A stretch of DNA of 64,000 nucleotides, from NCBI GenBank assembly GCA_963971285.1, contig OZ020262.1, positions 4,342,082-4,406,081 on the forward strand, in the 5' to 3' direction. How positions within the stretch are numbered: the first letter of the stretch is position 1; every line of letters starts with the position of its first letter. The DNA is from Astropecten irregularis. Lineage: Eukaryota > Echinodermata > Asteroidea > Paxillosida > Astropectinidae. Position numbers and translations under genes: made by a program. Below, one piece after another: positions 1-11,953 of the stretch. The notes under the pieces were generated by a model. It was not told the origin of the DNA and ran no database searches. It saw nothing but the letters and a program-made list of their open reading frames with translations.

Positions 1-167
1 TACGTGTCCAGTGATCTACGCCAAGAGAGCGCGAAAAAACAAATTTCACATGTTTACTTTTGCGTCCATCTCGTCTAATCCTTCAGTGTCCTCGGCGTAT
101 TGTTACGTAATCCAGCGTAGACTACCCTAGAAACGGCGTGGGAATAGCATATAGCGCAGCTTATTTG

Positions 168-413
168 ATTAATTTCAGGGCGCTGCTTAGCAGAACAATT
201 TCCTAAGCATGACATTTCTGTCTTAATTCAAACAGGATTAACAACCAAATGTTCATGTGTTGTGGTTCACTTGTGACTGTTCTTTGGCTGATGTTCGCTG
301 ACCTTGAATTTCAAATGGAATTTTTAACGGTGTTTTGTTTTTCACTGGGTAAAACATTTTTTGTGCTTAGCATTTTGTTGTGCTTAATTAGCAGCTCCAT
401 GAAATTGGCCCCT
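168..413. mobile_element. MITE family A copy
   Basis: Non-coding element with terminal inverted repeats reading GGGGCCAATTTCAT inward from each end, followed by motifs such as GCTTAGCA. The left end is eroded here. Better copies lie at 39,701-39,952 and 5,513-5,750. No coding capacity was seen. Confidence 0.65.
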
Positions 414-483
414 GTAGGCTACGTAAGGCCAGGTGTGAAAGGGGCTTCAGGAGTAAATGGCTACAGTGACAGTCATCTGTGAA

Positions 484-770
484 ATTGTCAGTCCCATGCG
501 GTGCCCACTTTTTAAGGAACAGAAAAAAAACACGGTATTTTCAAAATCGTTTCACCGTTATTTTTTATCTTTAAAAGATCAACATTATTTTCGGTCGTTG
601 GTTTTATTCTTTTCTGAATAAATACAACATTTCAGGCAAAAACACTTTCATAGTATGTTTCTACCATCACCATCTTTATACCCTGTAAGATATGTGTAAA
701 TCTATGGAGATTTCTGTTTTGGTATCCTACCAAAGTATGATAGTTCCTTTTAAGAACAAGAACAATCTTT
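484..770. mobile_element. TTAA-flanked MITE family B, left-truncated copy
   Basis: This matches the right part of the elements at 9,660-10,019 and 24,956-25,297 and ends in the family's right terminus (a CCAAAGTATGAT-like motif, then CCT and TTTTAAG). The left terminal repeat is missing. It lies just upstream of the discoidin exon at 785. Confidence 0.6.
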
Positions 771-784
771 GGATTTATTTGTAG

Positions 785-3700
785 TTGTGGCCGAAAACGA
801 ACATACATTGAGGACGAGGTACTTCGGTCCTCCTCCGAAGCCAGTTCCTGGGGAACACTGGATGCAAGCAGCCGTACGAGAGCTTAGCAAACAACACTGC
901 CCCGGTAAGCAGATCGATTTGAAATGTAAACCTGAATAAAAGTTATTAACAACTACAGTTTATGGCTGTTGGAAACACCTCATAAGGCTTTTCCGCACAT
1001 GAAATTATAAATTGATATATAAATATATAATGTGCTATACAAAGAAAGGGATCCCTCATACGGACAAATGAAAAAAATTATGATCCTAGCTTTTCCCTCT
1101 TTTGAATGAGGAGCTACTTCCTGTTTGGCCGGACGAAGAGGTCACAGAGGTCAACCAATGTGTCACAAAGAAAGACCTTGTCAAACATGGACTCAAGTTG
1201 GTGAAAGAATTATGATCCTAGCCGTCTTACCAATTTTAAATGAGGAGCTACTTCCGGTTTGACCGGAAGTAGAGGTCACAGAGCTCAAGTAATGTGTCAC
1301 AAAAAAAGACCTTGCCTAACATTCACTTTTGGTGAAAGAATCAACTTAATATCTCAATCCGTTGATTTTTTCAAATCGCTTGTAATTTGACACCTGATGA
1401 CGTCATGATGACGAAAAGTTTCGAGAGACAACTACCCTATATGGACTTCCTTCAGACCAAGTTTGGTTAAAATCGGCTGTTTAAATGTGACCAAAGTGGG
1501 GTCTAGAATGACCCTATGCTTTGTCTAGGGATTTTGGCGACAAGAAGAGGAAGAGGAAGAAGAGGAAGAAGAGGAAGGAAGAAAAAAAAACAGAACAAAA
1601 ATAAAGGCTCTTTGCTTGCGCGAAAAAGCCAATTATATCAATCTTTTCACCCCCAAATTGGCTGGGCCAAAACGACAAAAGGTTTCATGGCGTGTAGTAG
1701 GGTCCATTCAGCTTTCAAGGGATGGTTGTTGGGATGTGTTATCTGTGCAGCAGGCTAAAATAGCTAGAACTTAGAGTAATATATTTACATGATCAAAGTT
1801 TGAGGAATTCTCTATGACCATAGAATTTGGATGTTTCCCGGACGCAGACGTGAATACCAAGGGTGTGTAGTAATACAATGAGTGTTTCAATTGTGGGTGC
1901 ACCCAAGTAAATAGTCCCAAAATCCGTCCGCCCAGCTCATTAATAAAAGTTAAGCAGTCAATATATTTTAAATAAGAGAGTTCTGAGAGCTATACAAATG
2001 AGGGATTGGAGAAAATGGAACTGGACCTCCTGCCTGGACTCTTGGCTTCCATTTGAGACCATTTGTGATGCAATTGGGTGAGAAAGAAGTGGGTCTATTT
2101 CAGCCGCTTTGCAGAGGGATGTTTTTTGAAAATGGCTTCTTTGACTGGAGTGATCCATACCTTGTTTTAGGGGTGGTCAGCTGAGAATGAGTATATCTCA
2201 AAAATTAAATGGTCAACCCACCATAAAATGAAAAGAAAATGAAAGGTGACATGTTCATCATCATTTTGCTGTGCAACTTGAACAGCTGTGAGAGTTCTGT
2301 ATATTTTTTAATGATTTTTGAAGTATAAGGATTTATCACTGTTGTCTATGGGAGTTTATTTACTTGCGTGCAACCTTGTTATGCTTATGCAAACAATGGG
2401 AGACTTTGGAGAATCGGTCTTCAAATCAACAGCGCATGCGCACGCACGCTCAAAACAACGCGCGCATGCTCACAATTGCGTGCGCGTGCGCTGTTGACTT
2501 GAAGCCCGTTTCTCAAAAGTCTACCATTTATTGCACTTCAACGACGTAGTTTTAAGCACTTCAGTAAGTGCCTTTTAAAGTGCTATGTTAGTACGAATGG
2601 AAAGCATACCACTGAGCTTATTAATTAATAAAACTGGAAAGTTTATCGAGCTGTATTGAGTTGAAGTCGCCAAGCGCCCCTTTAAAGGTATAATACATAA
2701 TAATTGGTAAAGGTAAAAAAAAAACCAGCACCCACACTTTGTCTGATCCACCATGTACATGAAATAATAAACCTGTGCAAATTTGAGCTCAATCGGTCAT
2801 CTGAGTCACAAGAAAATAGCGAAAACCCAGCTCATTTTTTCCTCATTAAACATAAAGAATGATTTTGATCTTACCCCGAGATCAAATCTCTTTTCGGTCT
2901 TTGTTCTACTATTTTCTGGGAAATTACACCATTCCAGGCGGAAATATTTTACCGGTATGTTTCTACCAGCACCATCTTCATACCCTGAAAGTTCTATTTA
3001 AATCTGTGAACATTTCTGTTTCGGTATGTTACCAATACTGTACTGTACTGTACCTTTAATACAGTTTTTCCCCCTGGTTTTCAATACGTACATGAAAATG
3101 CGTGTGTAAATTACAAGCACAAGAAAAAGTTACTGGCGTCATACGGCGATTCAAAATAGTGCGCCACCACGAGTTTGCAACGCGTTGGCCAATTACAATT
3201 CAGGAATTTTTTTTCTCGACAAACTGCGCATCTTTCCACATGTGCAGTTTGTCGGCAAGATTAATTCCCCGCATTGTGATTGGCCAACGCATTGTAAACT
3301 CATGGTGGCGCACTATTGTGGGAATCGCCCGTATTGTTCGTACGTAGAGATCCATAGATGATGTTAAATCGACACATAAAGATTTCATGATGTGTTTTTA
3401 TGTTCATGTGTTCACTAAAAGGTGCAGCTGCGTGCTCGAAGGAGGAACCTCTTGGTATGGAGGATCGACGCATCCTGGATGACAGCATCACAGCTTCGTC
3501 TTATTTTCGCAATAATGCATGTTGTACACCGGCTAGGGCACGGTTAAATACCCAAGGTACTGAATATTAATTGTTTTGTGATATTCTGTTTTGTTCCTTT
3601 TTCATTTGATTGTTTTATTTATAAATTATTATTTTATTGTTTCTATTTGATCTTATTTTACTTATTCTTATTTAAATTTAATATCGTGCTTTGGTTTAAT

Positions 3701-4902
3701 TTGCCAAAGAAATGCAGCTTTAATGGGCAGAAATATCAAGGCAGTGTCCACCTTTTTGGAAAACGGTGAAACACGCCTACAGTATTTTTCAAATCTTTTC
3801 ACTGTTATTTTTGATCTTTAAAAAATACAGCATTTTGGCCAAAAAATTGAATAAAATAACGGTATGTTTCTACCATCACCATCTTTATACCATCTTAAGC
3901 TATAGGTAAATCTGTGAAGATTTCTATTTTGGTTTCCTACCAAAGTATGATACATGTGTATCTTTAAAATGAATGCAGAAAGTCATGGAATCCGACGTGA
4001 TGCTGATCTACTTCTTGATAACGTTTTTGAGGCCGTGTCCCAATTCTCTGGCTGCGGCTGCAAATTACGAATGTACCTATGGCAGCCACTAGCCAGTGAC
4101 TGCAGCCATTTCCATAGACTTATGTGTTATTTGCGGTCGGAGCCAGAGAATTGGGACACGGCCTAAGCATTCTATTTTATTGGTTGCTATATCTTAGCTA
4201 AATTGAAAATTGGCAAATCTGACTTTATATGAGCAGGTCCCGCTGCAGCATGGGTTGTCCAAACAATCGATACCAATCCGTGGATTCAAGTGGACTTCAC
4301 TACCACAGTCACCATCACCGGACTCATCACTCAAGACCGTGGAGAAGATGGATTTCCCAATGACCAGAGAGTGACCAAGTACCAAGTGGCGCAGAGTGAC
4401 GATGGTCAGTCATGGGATCACGTGACATATTCAAACGGGGCAATGATAACGGTCAGTAACTTTGAAATACATGTAATGAACATAAAGATCATCGATATAA
4501 GAACAATTAACAAGTAACTTTTAACCCCAAATGTTCGTCTTTCCTTTTTCTGTTTTTTCTTAAGCACATTGAGGAATCTTTCATAATGCGCTATTATTTT
4601 GAACTGTGTATATGTTTCCTTCAACATTTTAAAGCAAATTTTGACAAAAACATTTGAGACTTTTTCGACCATCAAACAACCACGCCTAAACGACTTAGAT
4701 TATTCTGACAAAGTTGACTCTTGTTATCCATCACTTTATTCGTTGTTTTATCATTTACATGCAGTTCCCTGGTAACACCGAGGAAGGCACTAACGTGACC
4801 ACTAGATTCCCAACCGCCCTGCAGACCAGATCCATTCGTATTCTACCCACTGAGTGGAACGAGCACTGCAGCATGCGCTTTGAGGTGATTGGTTGTTATT
4901 AA
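785..4902 (+). CDS. Secreted discoidin (F5/8 type C) domain protein, copy 1; exons 2-5 of 5, 5' partial
   Basis: Exons are 785-904, 3428-3556, 4237-4451 and 4765-4902 (stop TAA), all with AG/GT borders and phases 1,1,1,0 that join into one frame. The missing first exon should match the signal-peptide exon at 8,679-8,742 of the sister copy, giving 221 residues. Exon 2 encodes a proline-rich linker (FGPPPKPVPGEHW). Exons 3-5 encode one complete discoidin domain: the opening Cys and PLGMED motif, ITASSYF, WIQVDF, GLITQDRG, the FPGNT motif, IRILPTEW and the closing GC followed by Tyr and stop. Discoidin domains are extracellular sugar- or lipid-binding beta-barrels, so a secreted lectin-like role is likely, but the ligand is unknown. 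The usual Gly of the GMEDG motif is Arg here (GMEDR), whereas copy 2 keeps Gly. Exon 2 lies between repeats and intron 2 carries a Helentron-like element. Confidence 0.87.
953..1632 (-). mobile_element. Short Helentron-like element in intron 2 (reverse orientation)
   Basis: Read on the minus strand it starts TTGGCTTTTTCG, contains a CTT-rich run, then two 130-bp satellite units, and ends with a hairpin (CTGTT loop AACAG) and CTGTAG; the sister copy at 10,224 ends CTCTAG. These are the termini of the large concatemer at 12,901-20,880. Because both gene copies have it at the same place, it inserted before the gene duplication. It has no helicase or Rep coding sequence, so it is non-autonomous. 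Confidence 0.7.
1890..2420. repeat. Repeat block shared, inverted, with 16,440-16,920
   Basis: This stretch runs from the GTGCACCCAAGTAAAT motif through AATAAGAGAGTT and is present in the sister intron at 11,160-11,690. It appears again in reverse complement inside the third unit of the Helentron-like concatemer. It contains no convincing coding sequence. It may be part of a longer element of the same family or a captured piece. Confidence 0.65.
2686..3055. mobile_element. TTAA-flanked MITE, subfamily B2
   Basis: The element starts AGGTATAATAC, ends GTACTGTACCT, and is flanked on both sides by TTAA (2682-2685 and 3056-3059). Its internal sequence matches 11,954-12,318 (also TTAA-flanked), 24,572-24,923 and 6,605-6,895. 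The right half is shared with family B. It is too short to encode a transposase. Confidence 0.75.
3700..3966. mobile_element. MITE family B derivative
   Basis: Internal motifs such as AAAGAAATGCAGC and the right end CCAAAGTATGATAC match family B elements. The termini are eroded. The sister copy is at about 20,950-21,262. Confidence 0.55.
4030..4164. mobile_element. MITE family C with perfect 24-bp terminal inverted repeats
   Basis: The 135-bp element begins AGGCCGTGTCCCAATTCTC and ends with the exact reverse complement; the perfect arms are 24 bp. It lies in the intron before discoidin exon 4 and is also present in the sister copy, so it predates the duplication. Confidence 0.8.
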
Positions 4903-4977
4903 ACAAAGTAAACTCGAAATGAGATTAAGAGAAATGAAACAAGGTCAATGCTTGTGCACTCAGTTATGAATGATATT

Positions 4978-4983
4978 AATAAA
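4978..4983 (+). terminator. Candidate polyadenylation signal AATAAA
   Basis: A canonical AATAAA lies 75 bp after the discoidin copy 1 stop codon. It is also present in copy 2 about 80 bp after the stop. No transcript evidence is available here. Confidence 0.5.
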
Positions 4984-5059
4984 ATATTTAAACGAAGTAA
5001 TACGATATAAACGAAATAAGTTTTCCACTCAGTAGTTCACAAGCCGATAGGAGAGTACC

Positions 5060-5373
5060 GAGGGATCAATTCCATGGAGCTGTTAAGCACGAAAAAAATG
5101 CTTAGCACAAAATGTCTAAGGGAAACCATTTTGGATTCTGTATTTCGTTCTTTATTCAGAACATCATTAGGAATGAAGATCTAGGCTCAAAAAAAACAAA
5201 CCACCATTAAAGATTCCATCTGATATTCATGGTCAGTGAACAGCAGCCAAAGAACAATCACAAGTGAAACAAACTAATGGAAATTTGGTTGTTAATCCTG
5301 TTTTTTTTTTATTAGACAGAAATGTTATGGTTAGCAAATTTGTGTGCTGAGCAGGGTCGTGAAATTGGCCCCA
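5060..5373. mobile_element. MITE family A copy
   Basis: Imperfect inverted ends (CAATTCCATGGAGCTG-like on the left, GTGAAATTGGCCCCAG on the right), with family A internal sequence that includes GAACAGCAGCCAAAGAACAA. The matching copy is at 22,189-22,500. Confidence 0.65.
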
Positions 5374-5512
5374 GATCACAGGAGGAGATTTTTTCAATTT
5401 TTTCAAAAGAAAAGCACCAAAAAATAGTTATTATATCCTGAAATGTATTAATGTGTCGTGACTTGTGTATTTATTATGTAATGTAAAGATATTGTGCTTA
5501 GTGAGGCAACCC

Positions 5513-5750
5513 GGGTCCAATTTCATAAGCAGCAAAATTTGCTTAAGCACCAAAAACCGTGGTAAGTAAAATCAGTATGCAAGCCAAAACTCATTGTGAA
5601 TGTTATACTCGGCAAACAATGGCTGAATACAAGTCAAACGCAACAAACATCACATGGAAATTTGTTTGGCAATCTTGTTTGATTATTAAGGAAGACTTTT
5701 TACTCTTAAGCAAAATTTTGTGCTTAAGCAGCTCTATGAAATTGGCCTCA
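5513..5750. mobile_element. MITE family A copy
   Basis: The left end GGGTCCAATTTCATAAGCAG and right end GCTCTATGAAATTGGCC form the family A terminal inverted repeat. In copy 2 of the duplication only the first few dozen bases of this element remain before a deletion junction. Confidence 0.7.
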
Positions 5751-6604
5751 GATGCTTGTGCATAGAGCCGGTGGCGAAGACGATTCTCTTAGTATCGAAT
5801 CTTTTATTCTCGATTATTCTGAATTTACTTAATATTTCTACTTCTACTTCTACTCTTAATGAGCTATTAATAGCTCCATGCTTATACACATCAAAGCCTG
5901 TTCAGCATCCAATGTTCATTACGAACATTTCACATGGAACAAGTTCATTGACGAAAGGCTAGGGAAGACAGCTTCTAACTGTATTCGAAAATATTACCAC
6001 TTCATTACTTATCACTTAATTCAGTCAAACATTTATGTGCAGTTAAAAAAACAATGAATCGATTTTCATTTATTTATTATCTTTGATCTGATGTTGAGAT
6101 ATTAATGATAATTATGTTAAGTATTTAGGATAGTCAATGTATTATAATGCTGCCTGATTTTGCACATTAATGGTAGTTATTACACCGTATTATTTGTATG
6201 TATAAGAATCGTTCTTGCGATGTGCTAAAATGATTTGATATCGAAATTTTGGATTATTTATTAATATGTCTACATTGTGAGATGTACAACCTTACCTTTC
6301 ATCTGTTTTGACTGATGAACGTTCAACACCAAAAATGAGAACTGTTTGGATGTGTCACATTTTGATGTTTGACTTGATTAAAAGCCACAAACAAAACAAT
6401 GATGGGTTGAAATTTATCATCTGCCAGTGTTCATGTATCTCATGTAATATCGCAATGCATGATTATGTACATAATGATCATCGTACAAACTTGAAACATT
6501 ATACTACATGCTCTTGCTGAGTGTAGAGTGTATAGGCCTCCGTAAACATATCGTATGCAATTGCTTAACTATGTGACTTTATAATGATAATTAACCACCT
6601 TTAA

Positions 6605-6895
6605 AGTACAATACATGATTGGTAAAGGTCACAGGACAGCACTCGTACTTTGTCTGATCAAACATGTACATGAAATAATAAACCTGTGAACATTTGAGCT
6701 CAATCGGACATCTGAGTCACGAGAAAATTGCGAAAACCCGACTACATTTGTCTTATAAAACATGAAGAATGGTTTTGATCTTACCCCGAGATCAATTTTG
6801 TTTTCGGTCTTTGTTTTACTAATTTCTGGATAAATACAGCATTTCAGGCGGAAATATTTTAACGGTATGTTTCTACCAGCACCATCTTCATACCT
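6605..6895. mobile_element. TTAA MITE subfamily B2, right-truncated
   Basis: It begins after TTAA (6601-6604) with AGTACAATACATGATTGG and matches the B2 elements at 2,686 and 11,954 until about 6,895, where the match stops. Confidence 0.6.
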
Positions 6896-6899
6896 TGAG

Positions 6900-8678
6900 T
6901 GAAAGGGGATAACCAAAACAACTCAAGTGAGGGTGTCATTTATGTTTGTTTCAAAAATCGTTCGGACGAACGATCTTTGGGAAAGACACTAAATCTTGAT
7001 TTCCTTGAAAAAACCCAGCATCTGATGAACTAAGATTTCCCATGGTGACTGTCTGCACTGTTTACGAACTGTTGAGTCCATTTTCTGTCTCAAACTCAAT
7101 AATGTTTTTATGGGAGGCCTTGCAAATCCTATATGCAACCTTTAAAGAAGATTCATACAGTTAATCATAATGTGTAGACTTCATGTTGGTGTTTTTACAG
7201 CACGATGACATGTTAGCAGATATTTATATCTTCACCAAGTGTTCTTAAAATCGACAAGACGCAAATTGCAAAGTAATAATTATGAAAATAACAAACACTT
7301 TGGATTGATCAATGATTAACAAATATTAGTGTGAATAAATGGATGTTAAATGTTTTTATGATAAAAATACCACAAGTCCACTATACAGAAAACTGAGGTT
7401 AGGAAATGCTTGAAATATGGACAAGTGTCATACCACTGTATTACCAGTAACCTTTTATAATGTTGAATTATTCAAATACTGAGAATGATATCGGTAATTA
7501 ACCTTTCCATTGCAAGCTGAAAAATGTTTGGATAAAAACCTTGTTACCCTTGTAGAATCCATGCCTTACCAAGTCTTGAGTTGAAGGAAGGTATTAATAT
7601 TCATTCCTGAATATAGAATTTATAACATGATTTGAAAATAGTTTGATGTTGAAATCACACACATAGATTTAACAGCCTGACTAAACAGCAACTTCATCTG
7701 CTACTTGTGTTGCTGCACTTAAATATTCTTTCATTATATAAATCCATGAATGAATGTTTTCTCTCAAACTCTAAGTATTGTTATTGTTACCCAAGATAAG
7801 TTATGAAAAGAATGATCCCAATGCTAGTTTGTAAAATGATGGATATTTTGAAATAAATCAAGCATTTAATGTGGTGAAATAATAATAACAATGTATTCAA
7901 TTTTGCATTAATTTGTGTTTGTCTGTGTGTCAGTGCTTACAGGTATTCATCATTTCCTTTATATTCATGACCCTGTTTGGGTGTTGCTAATGAATAATAC
8001 TCTTCCATGAAAAGGTTCATAATTATTGCCTTCAGTAATAATGTTGTAATTCGAATATCACAGCAGAAACAACATTGTTCAATTTGTAACATAATGTATA
8101 GGAATGCAACAAAGCTCAGAGCTATGATGATATATAACAGTTGTCAATGGAGAAAGTGAATAATGCTAACACCAATTATAGTGTGTATACGTTAAGCACT
8201 ATTATCATTTAGTTTCCTTTCTCTGGAAAATATGGTCAAATTTAGGTACAAGGGTATATAGCTAAATACCCTCATATGCATCATAATGTAAGATGTCTTA
8301 TTTGACAGGGATACATGTAACGATATGACATCATTTATTATTAATAATTGGCTTATTATGAATTCCCGTTGATGATGGGCACCGATCATGTCATGCTCTA
8401 TTAAGCAGCACAATAGGTAAATTACTGACTACACGACGCCCTGGCCTTCAATAGAAAGATAATGGCAAGTTCACGCTTCATTAGTGGTTTCCATCGGCAG
8501 GCAAGATCAGGTGATAAAGCTCAACCAATCAGATCGACAATGGAACCAATTGCGAACATGTTGATGGAAACGAAAGCTGAAATGAGAGGGTTTGAGGCAT
8601 TTTGTCGAGTAGCATCAGTTGATGGGTTTGAAGTAACCGTTATCTCTGAGATACTGTAGGCAGTGGACTGATTCAAAC
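6900..8678. other. Intergenic DNA between discoidin copies
   Basis: No coding exon, RNA gene or terminal-repeat element is recognisable. Positions 7,095-7,995 have a close counterpart at 22,680-23,552 and are probably 3' flank. The last several hundred bases must contain the promoter of copy 2. A CCAAT motif lies near 8,524, but no convincing TATA box was placed. Confidence 0.5.
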
Positions 8679-8802
8679 ATGGTGTCATCTCTGCGTTCTG
8701 TCGTGTTGATTATTGTCACCTTACTTGTCTATGAATTCAAAGGTAAGATATTTAGGTTTTTTAGGCAAGAAGATAAAGGATGAGCTGCATACTCAAGGTG
8801 GG

Positions 8803-9185
8803 CCTATACGTAGATGTGCGTAGTGCGATGGCGTATGGTTGCGTACCCTGTGCAGTGGCACCGCGTGCAAACCAGCACATTATAATTGGCGTACAGTCGC
8901 GTAGGATTGCGTATCACACGTAGGGTATCGTACTATTGTGTAGGCATGGCGTACAGTAGCGTAGTATCAAGTAGACTTGCGTAAAAACTGCGTACGTCCG
9001 GTCCGTGTCCAGTGATCTACGCCAAGAGTGCGCGAAAAAAAATTTTTTCACATGTTTAATTTTTTGCGTCCACCTCGCCTAATCCTAGTCCTCGGCGTAT
9101 TGTTACGTAATCCAGCGTAGACTAGCGTAGGAACAGCGTAGGAACAGCATATAAAGCAGCGTATTTGCTACGCAACGCTGCGCAA
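8803..9185. mobile_element. Element with dispersed GCGTA motifs
   Basis: A stretch dense in GCGTA/TACGC on both strands (for example GGCGTACAGTCGCGTAGG, then CTACGCAACGCTGCGCAAC) in opposite orientations towards the two ends. This resembles the subterminal repeats of a DNA-transposon derivative. The right half is also at the start of the window (1-160), so the repeat spans the duplication border. The family is unknown. Confidence 0.45.
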
Positions 9186-9189
9186 CTGG

Positions 9190-9592
9190 GACCAATTTCA
9201 CGGCGCTGCTTAGCACAACAATTTGCTAAGCATGACATTTCTGCCTTAATCCAAACAGGATTAACAACCAAATTTCCATGTGAATATAAGTAATAAACTG
9301 CTGCAAACTGCTCATCAGCCAAAATGACCTGAAATATATCAAATGCTTAAAGTTAGGAGGGCCTGACGCGTTTCGATCCTAACAGGATCCTGTTAGGATC
9401 GAAACGCGTCAGGCCCTCCTAAATTTCCATGTGTTGTGTTTCACTTATGACTGTTCTTTGGCTGATGTTCGCTGACCAGGAGTATCAAATGGAATTTTTA
9501 ACGGTGTTTTTGTTTTCATTTGGGCAAAACATTTTTTTGTGCGAAGCATTTTGTTGTGCTTAGCAGCTCCATGAAATTGGCCCCTGTACGTA
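9190..9592. mobile_element. MITE family A, interrupted by a later insertion
   Basis: The left end (CCAATTTCACGGCGCTGC) and right end (GCTCCATGAAATTGGCCCC) are family A termini. The element is split at 9,283-9,420 by a smaller element with its own 13-bp target duplication. Confidence 0.7.
9283..9420 (-). mobile_element. 138-bp retroelement-like insertion with 66-bp perfect palindrome
   Basis: It is flanked by a 13-bp direct repeat AAATTTCCATGTG (9270-9282 and 9421-9433). Copy 1 at the corresponding place is uninterrupted, which proves an insertion. Positions 9355-9420 are an exact 66-bp palindrome centred between two 33-bp arms, containing GACGCGTTTCGATCC and its complement. The rest matches 35,696-35,760. 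The long variable target duplication suggests retrotransposition. Confidence 0.75.
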
Positions 9593-9659
9593 AGGCCAGG
9601 TGTGAATGAGGCTTGTAAATGGCTGCATGTACAAAAGTATGTAAGGGCTGAAGTCTTGA

Positions 9660-10019
9660 AGGCAATATCATACTTTTGTTTTTGTCAAAGAAATGCAGCT
9701 TCATGGGAAGAAATATCAAGTAACAGACAGTAACAGTCATCTGTGAAATTTTTACTCCCATACGGTGAGAAAACAGTGAAAAACGGCAACAGTATTGAAC
9801 AAAAATGTAACTATTATTTTTAATTTTTAAAAGATCAAAATTGTGGGGTTTTTTTGTCATTGGTTTTACTCTGGATCCTTTTCTGGATAAATACAACATT
9901 TCCGGCAGAAACACTTTCACGGTATGTTTCTACCATCACCATCTTTATAACCTGTAAGATATGTGTAAATCTATGGAGATTTCTGTTTTGGTATGCTACC
10001 AAAGTATGATATAGTACCT
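9660..10019. mobile_element. TTAA-flanked MITE family B, near full length
   Basis: Terminal inverted repeats (left AGGCAATATCATACTT, right CCAAAGTATGATATAGTACCT) are followed on the right by TTAA (10,020-10,023); the left flank is the near match TTGA. It lies directly upstream of discoidin exon 2 of copy 2. Confidence 0.7.
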
Positions 10020-10223
10020 TTAAAGAACAACAACAATATTTGGATTTATTTGTAGTTGTTGCCGAAAAAGAACATACATTGAGGATGAGGTACTTCGGTC
10101 CTCCTCCGAAGCCAGTTCCTGGGGAACACTGGATGCAAGCAGCCGTACGAGAGCTACGCAAACAACGCTGCCCCGGTAAGCAGATCGATTTGAAATGTAA
10201 ACCTGAATAAAAGTTATTAACAA

Positions 10224-10900
10224 CTAGAGTTTATGGCTGTTGGAAACAGCTCATAAAGCTTTTCCGCATATGATATTATAAATTGATATATAAATATATA
10301 ATGTGCTATACAAAGAAAGGGATCCCTCATATGGACAAATGAAAACAATTATGATCCTAGCTCTTACCACTTTTGAATGAGGAGCTACTTCCTGTTTGGC
10401 CGGAAGTAGAGGTCACAGAGGTCAAGCAATGTGTCACAAAGAAAGACCTTGCCAAACATGGACTTTTGGTGAAAGAATCATGATCCTAGCTCTTACCAAT
10501 TTTAAATGAGGAGCTACTTCCGGTTTGACCGGAAGTAGAGGTCACAGAGGTCAAGTAATGTGTCACAAAGAAAGACCTTGCCTAACATTCACTTTTGGTG
10601 AAAGAATCAACTTAATATCTCAAATCGTTGATTTTTTCAAATCGCTTGTAATTTGACACCTGATGACGTCATGATGGCGAAAAGTTTCGAGAGACAACTA
10701 CCCTATATGGACTTCCTTCAGACCAAGTTTGGATAAAATCGGCTGTTTAAATTGTGACCAAAGTGGGGTCTAGAATGACCCTATGCTTTGTCTAGGGATT
10801 TTGGCGACAAGAAAAGGAAGAGGAAGAAGAGGAAGAAGAGGAAGGAAGAAAAAAAAACCAGAACAAAAATAAAGGCTTTTTGCTTGCGCGAAAAAGCCAA
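10224..10900 (-). mobile_element. Short Helentron-like element, sister of 953-1,632
   Basis: Minus-strand order: TTGGCTTTTTCG start, CTT-rich run, two 130-bp satellite units with AGGTCACAGAGGTCA, 3' hairpin, CTCTAG end. Intronic in discoidin copy 2. Confidence 0.7.
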
Positions 10901-11159
10901 TTATATCAATCTTGTCACCCCCAAATTGGCTCGGCCAAAACGACAAAAGGTTTCATGGCTTGAAGTAGGGTCCATTCAGCTTTCAAGGGATGGTTGTTGG
11001 GATGTGTTATCTGTGCAGCAGGCTAAAATAGCTAGAACTTAGAGTAATATATTTACATGATCAAAGTTTGAGGAATTCTCTATGACCATAGAATTTGGAT
11101 GTTTCCCGGACGCAGACGTGAATACCAAGGGTGTGTAGTAATACAATGAGTGTTTCAAT

Positions 11160-11690
11160 TGTGGGTGCACCCAAGTAAATAGTCCCAAAATCCGTCCGCC
11201 CAGCTCATTAATAAAAGTTAAGCAGTCAATATATTTTAAATAAGAGAGTTCTGAGAGCTATACAAATGAGGGATTGGAGAAAATGGAACTGGACCTCCTG
11301 CCTGGACTCTGGGCTTCCATTTGAGACCATTTGTGATGCAATTGGGTGAGAAAGAAGTGGGTCTATTTCAGCCGCTTTGCAGAGGGATGTTTTTTGAAAA
11401 TGGCTTCTTTGACTGGAGTGATCCATACCTTGTTTTAGGGGTGGTCAGCTGAGAATGAGTATATCTCAAAAATTAAATGGTCAACCCACCATAAAATGAA
11501 AAGAAAATGAAAGGTGACATGTTCATCATCATTTTGCTGTGCAACTTGAACAGCTGTGAGAGTTCTGTATATTTTTTAATGATTTTTGAAGTATAAGGAT
11601 TTATCACTGTTGTCTATGGGAGTTTATTTACTTGCGTGCAACCTTGTTATGCTTATGCAAACAATGGGAGACTTTGGAGAATCGGTCTTC
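11160..11690. repeat. Repeat block, sister of 1,890-2,420
   Basis: Almost identical to the corresponding intron block of copy 1, and also related in inverted orientation to 16,440-16,920. Followed by a purine/pyrimidine-alternating GCGCATGCGCACG stretch near 11,700. No gene seen. Confidence 0.65.
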
Positions 11691-11953
11691 AAATCAACAG
11701 CGCATGCGCACGTACGCTCAAAACAACGCGCGCATGCTCACAATTGCGTGCGCGTGCGCTGTTGACTTGAAGCCCGTTTCTCAAAAGTCTCCCATTTATT
11801 GCACTTCAACGACGTAGTTTTAAGCACTTCAGTAAGTGCATTTAAAAGTGCTATGTTAGTACGAATGGGAAGCATACCACTGAGCTTATTAATTAATAAA
11901 ACTGGAAAGTTTATCGAGCTGTATTGAGTTGAAGTCGCCAAGCGCCCCTTTAA

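Larger units (their letters stand above)
1..7995. repeat. Segmental duplication, copy 1 (discoidin locus)
   Basis: Position 1 matches position 9,002, and the two blocks stay alignable through exons, introns and shared intronic repeats to about 7,995 (copy 1) and 23,552 (copy 2). The left border of copy 1 lies outside the window. Compared with copy 2 it lacks the 8-kb insertion at the site near 3,625, and it keeps about 1.5 kb (roughly 5,548-7,095) that is absent from copy 2. Confidence 0.9.

Noticed and set aside
9516-9920. 134-codon minus-strand open frame
   Set aside because: It runs across MITE A and MITE B sequence, so it is repeat-derived noise.
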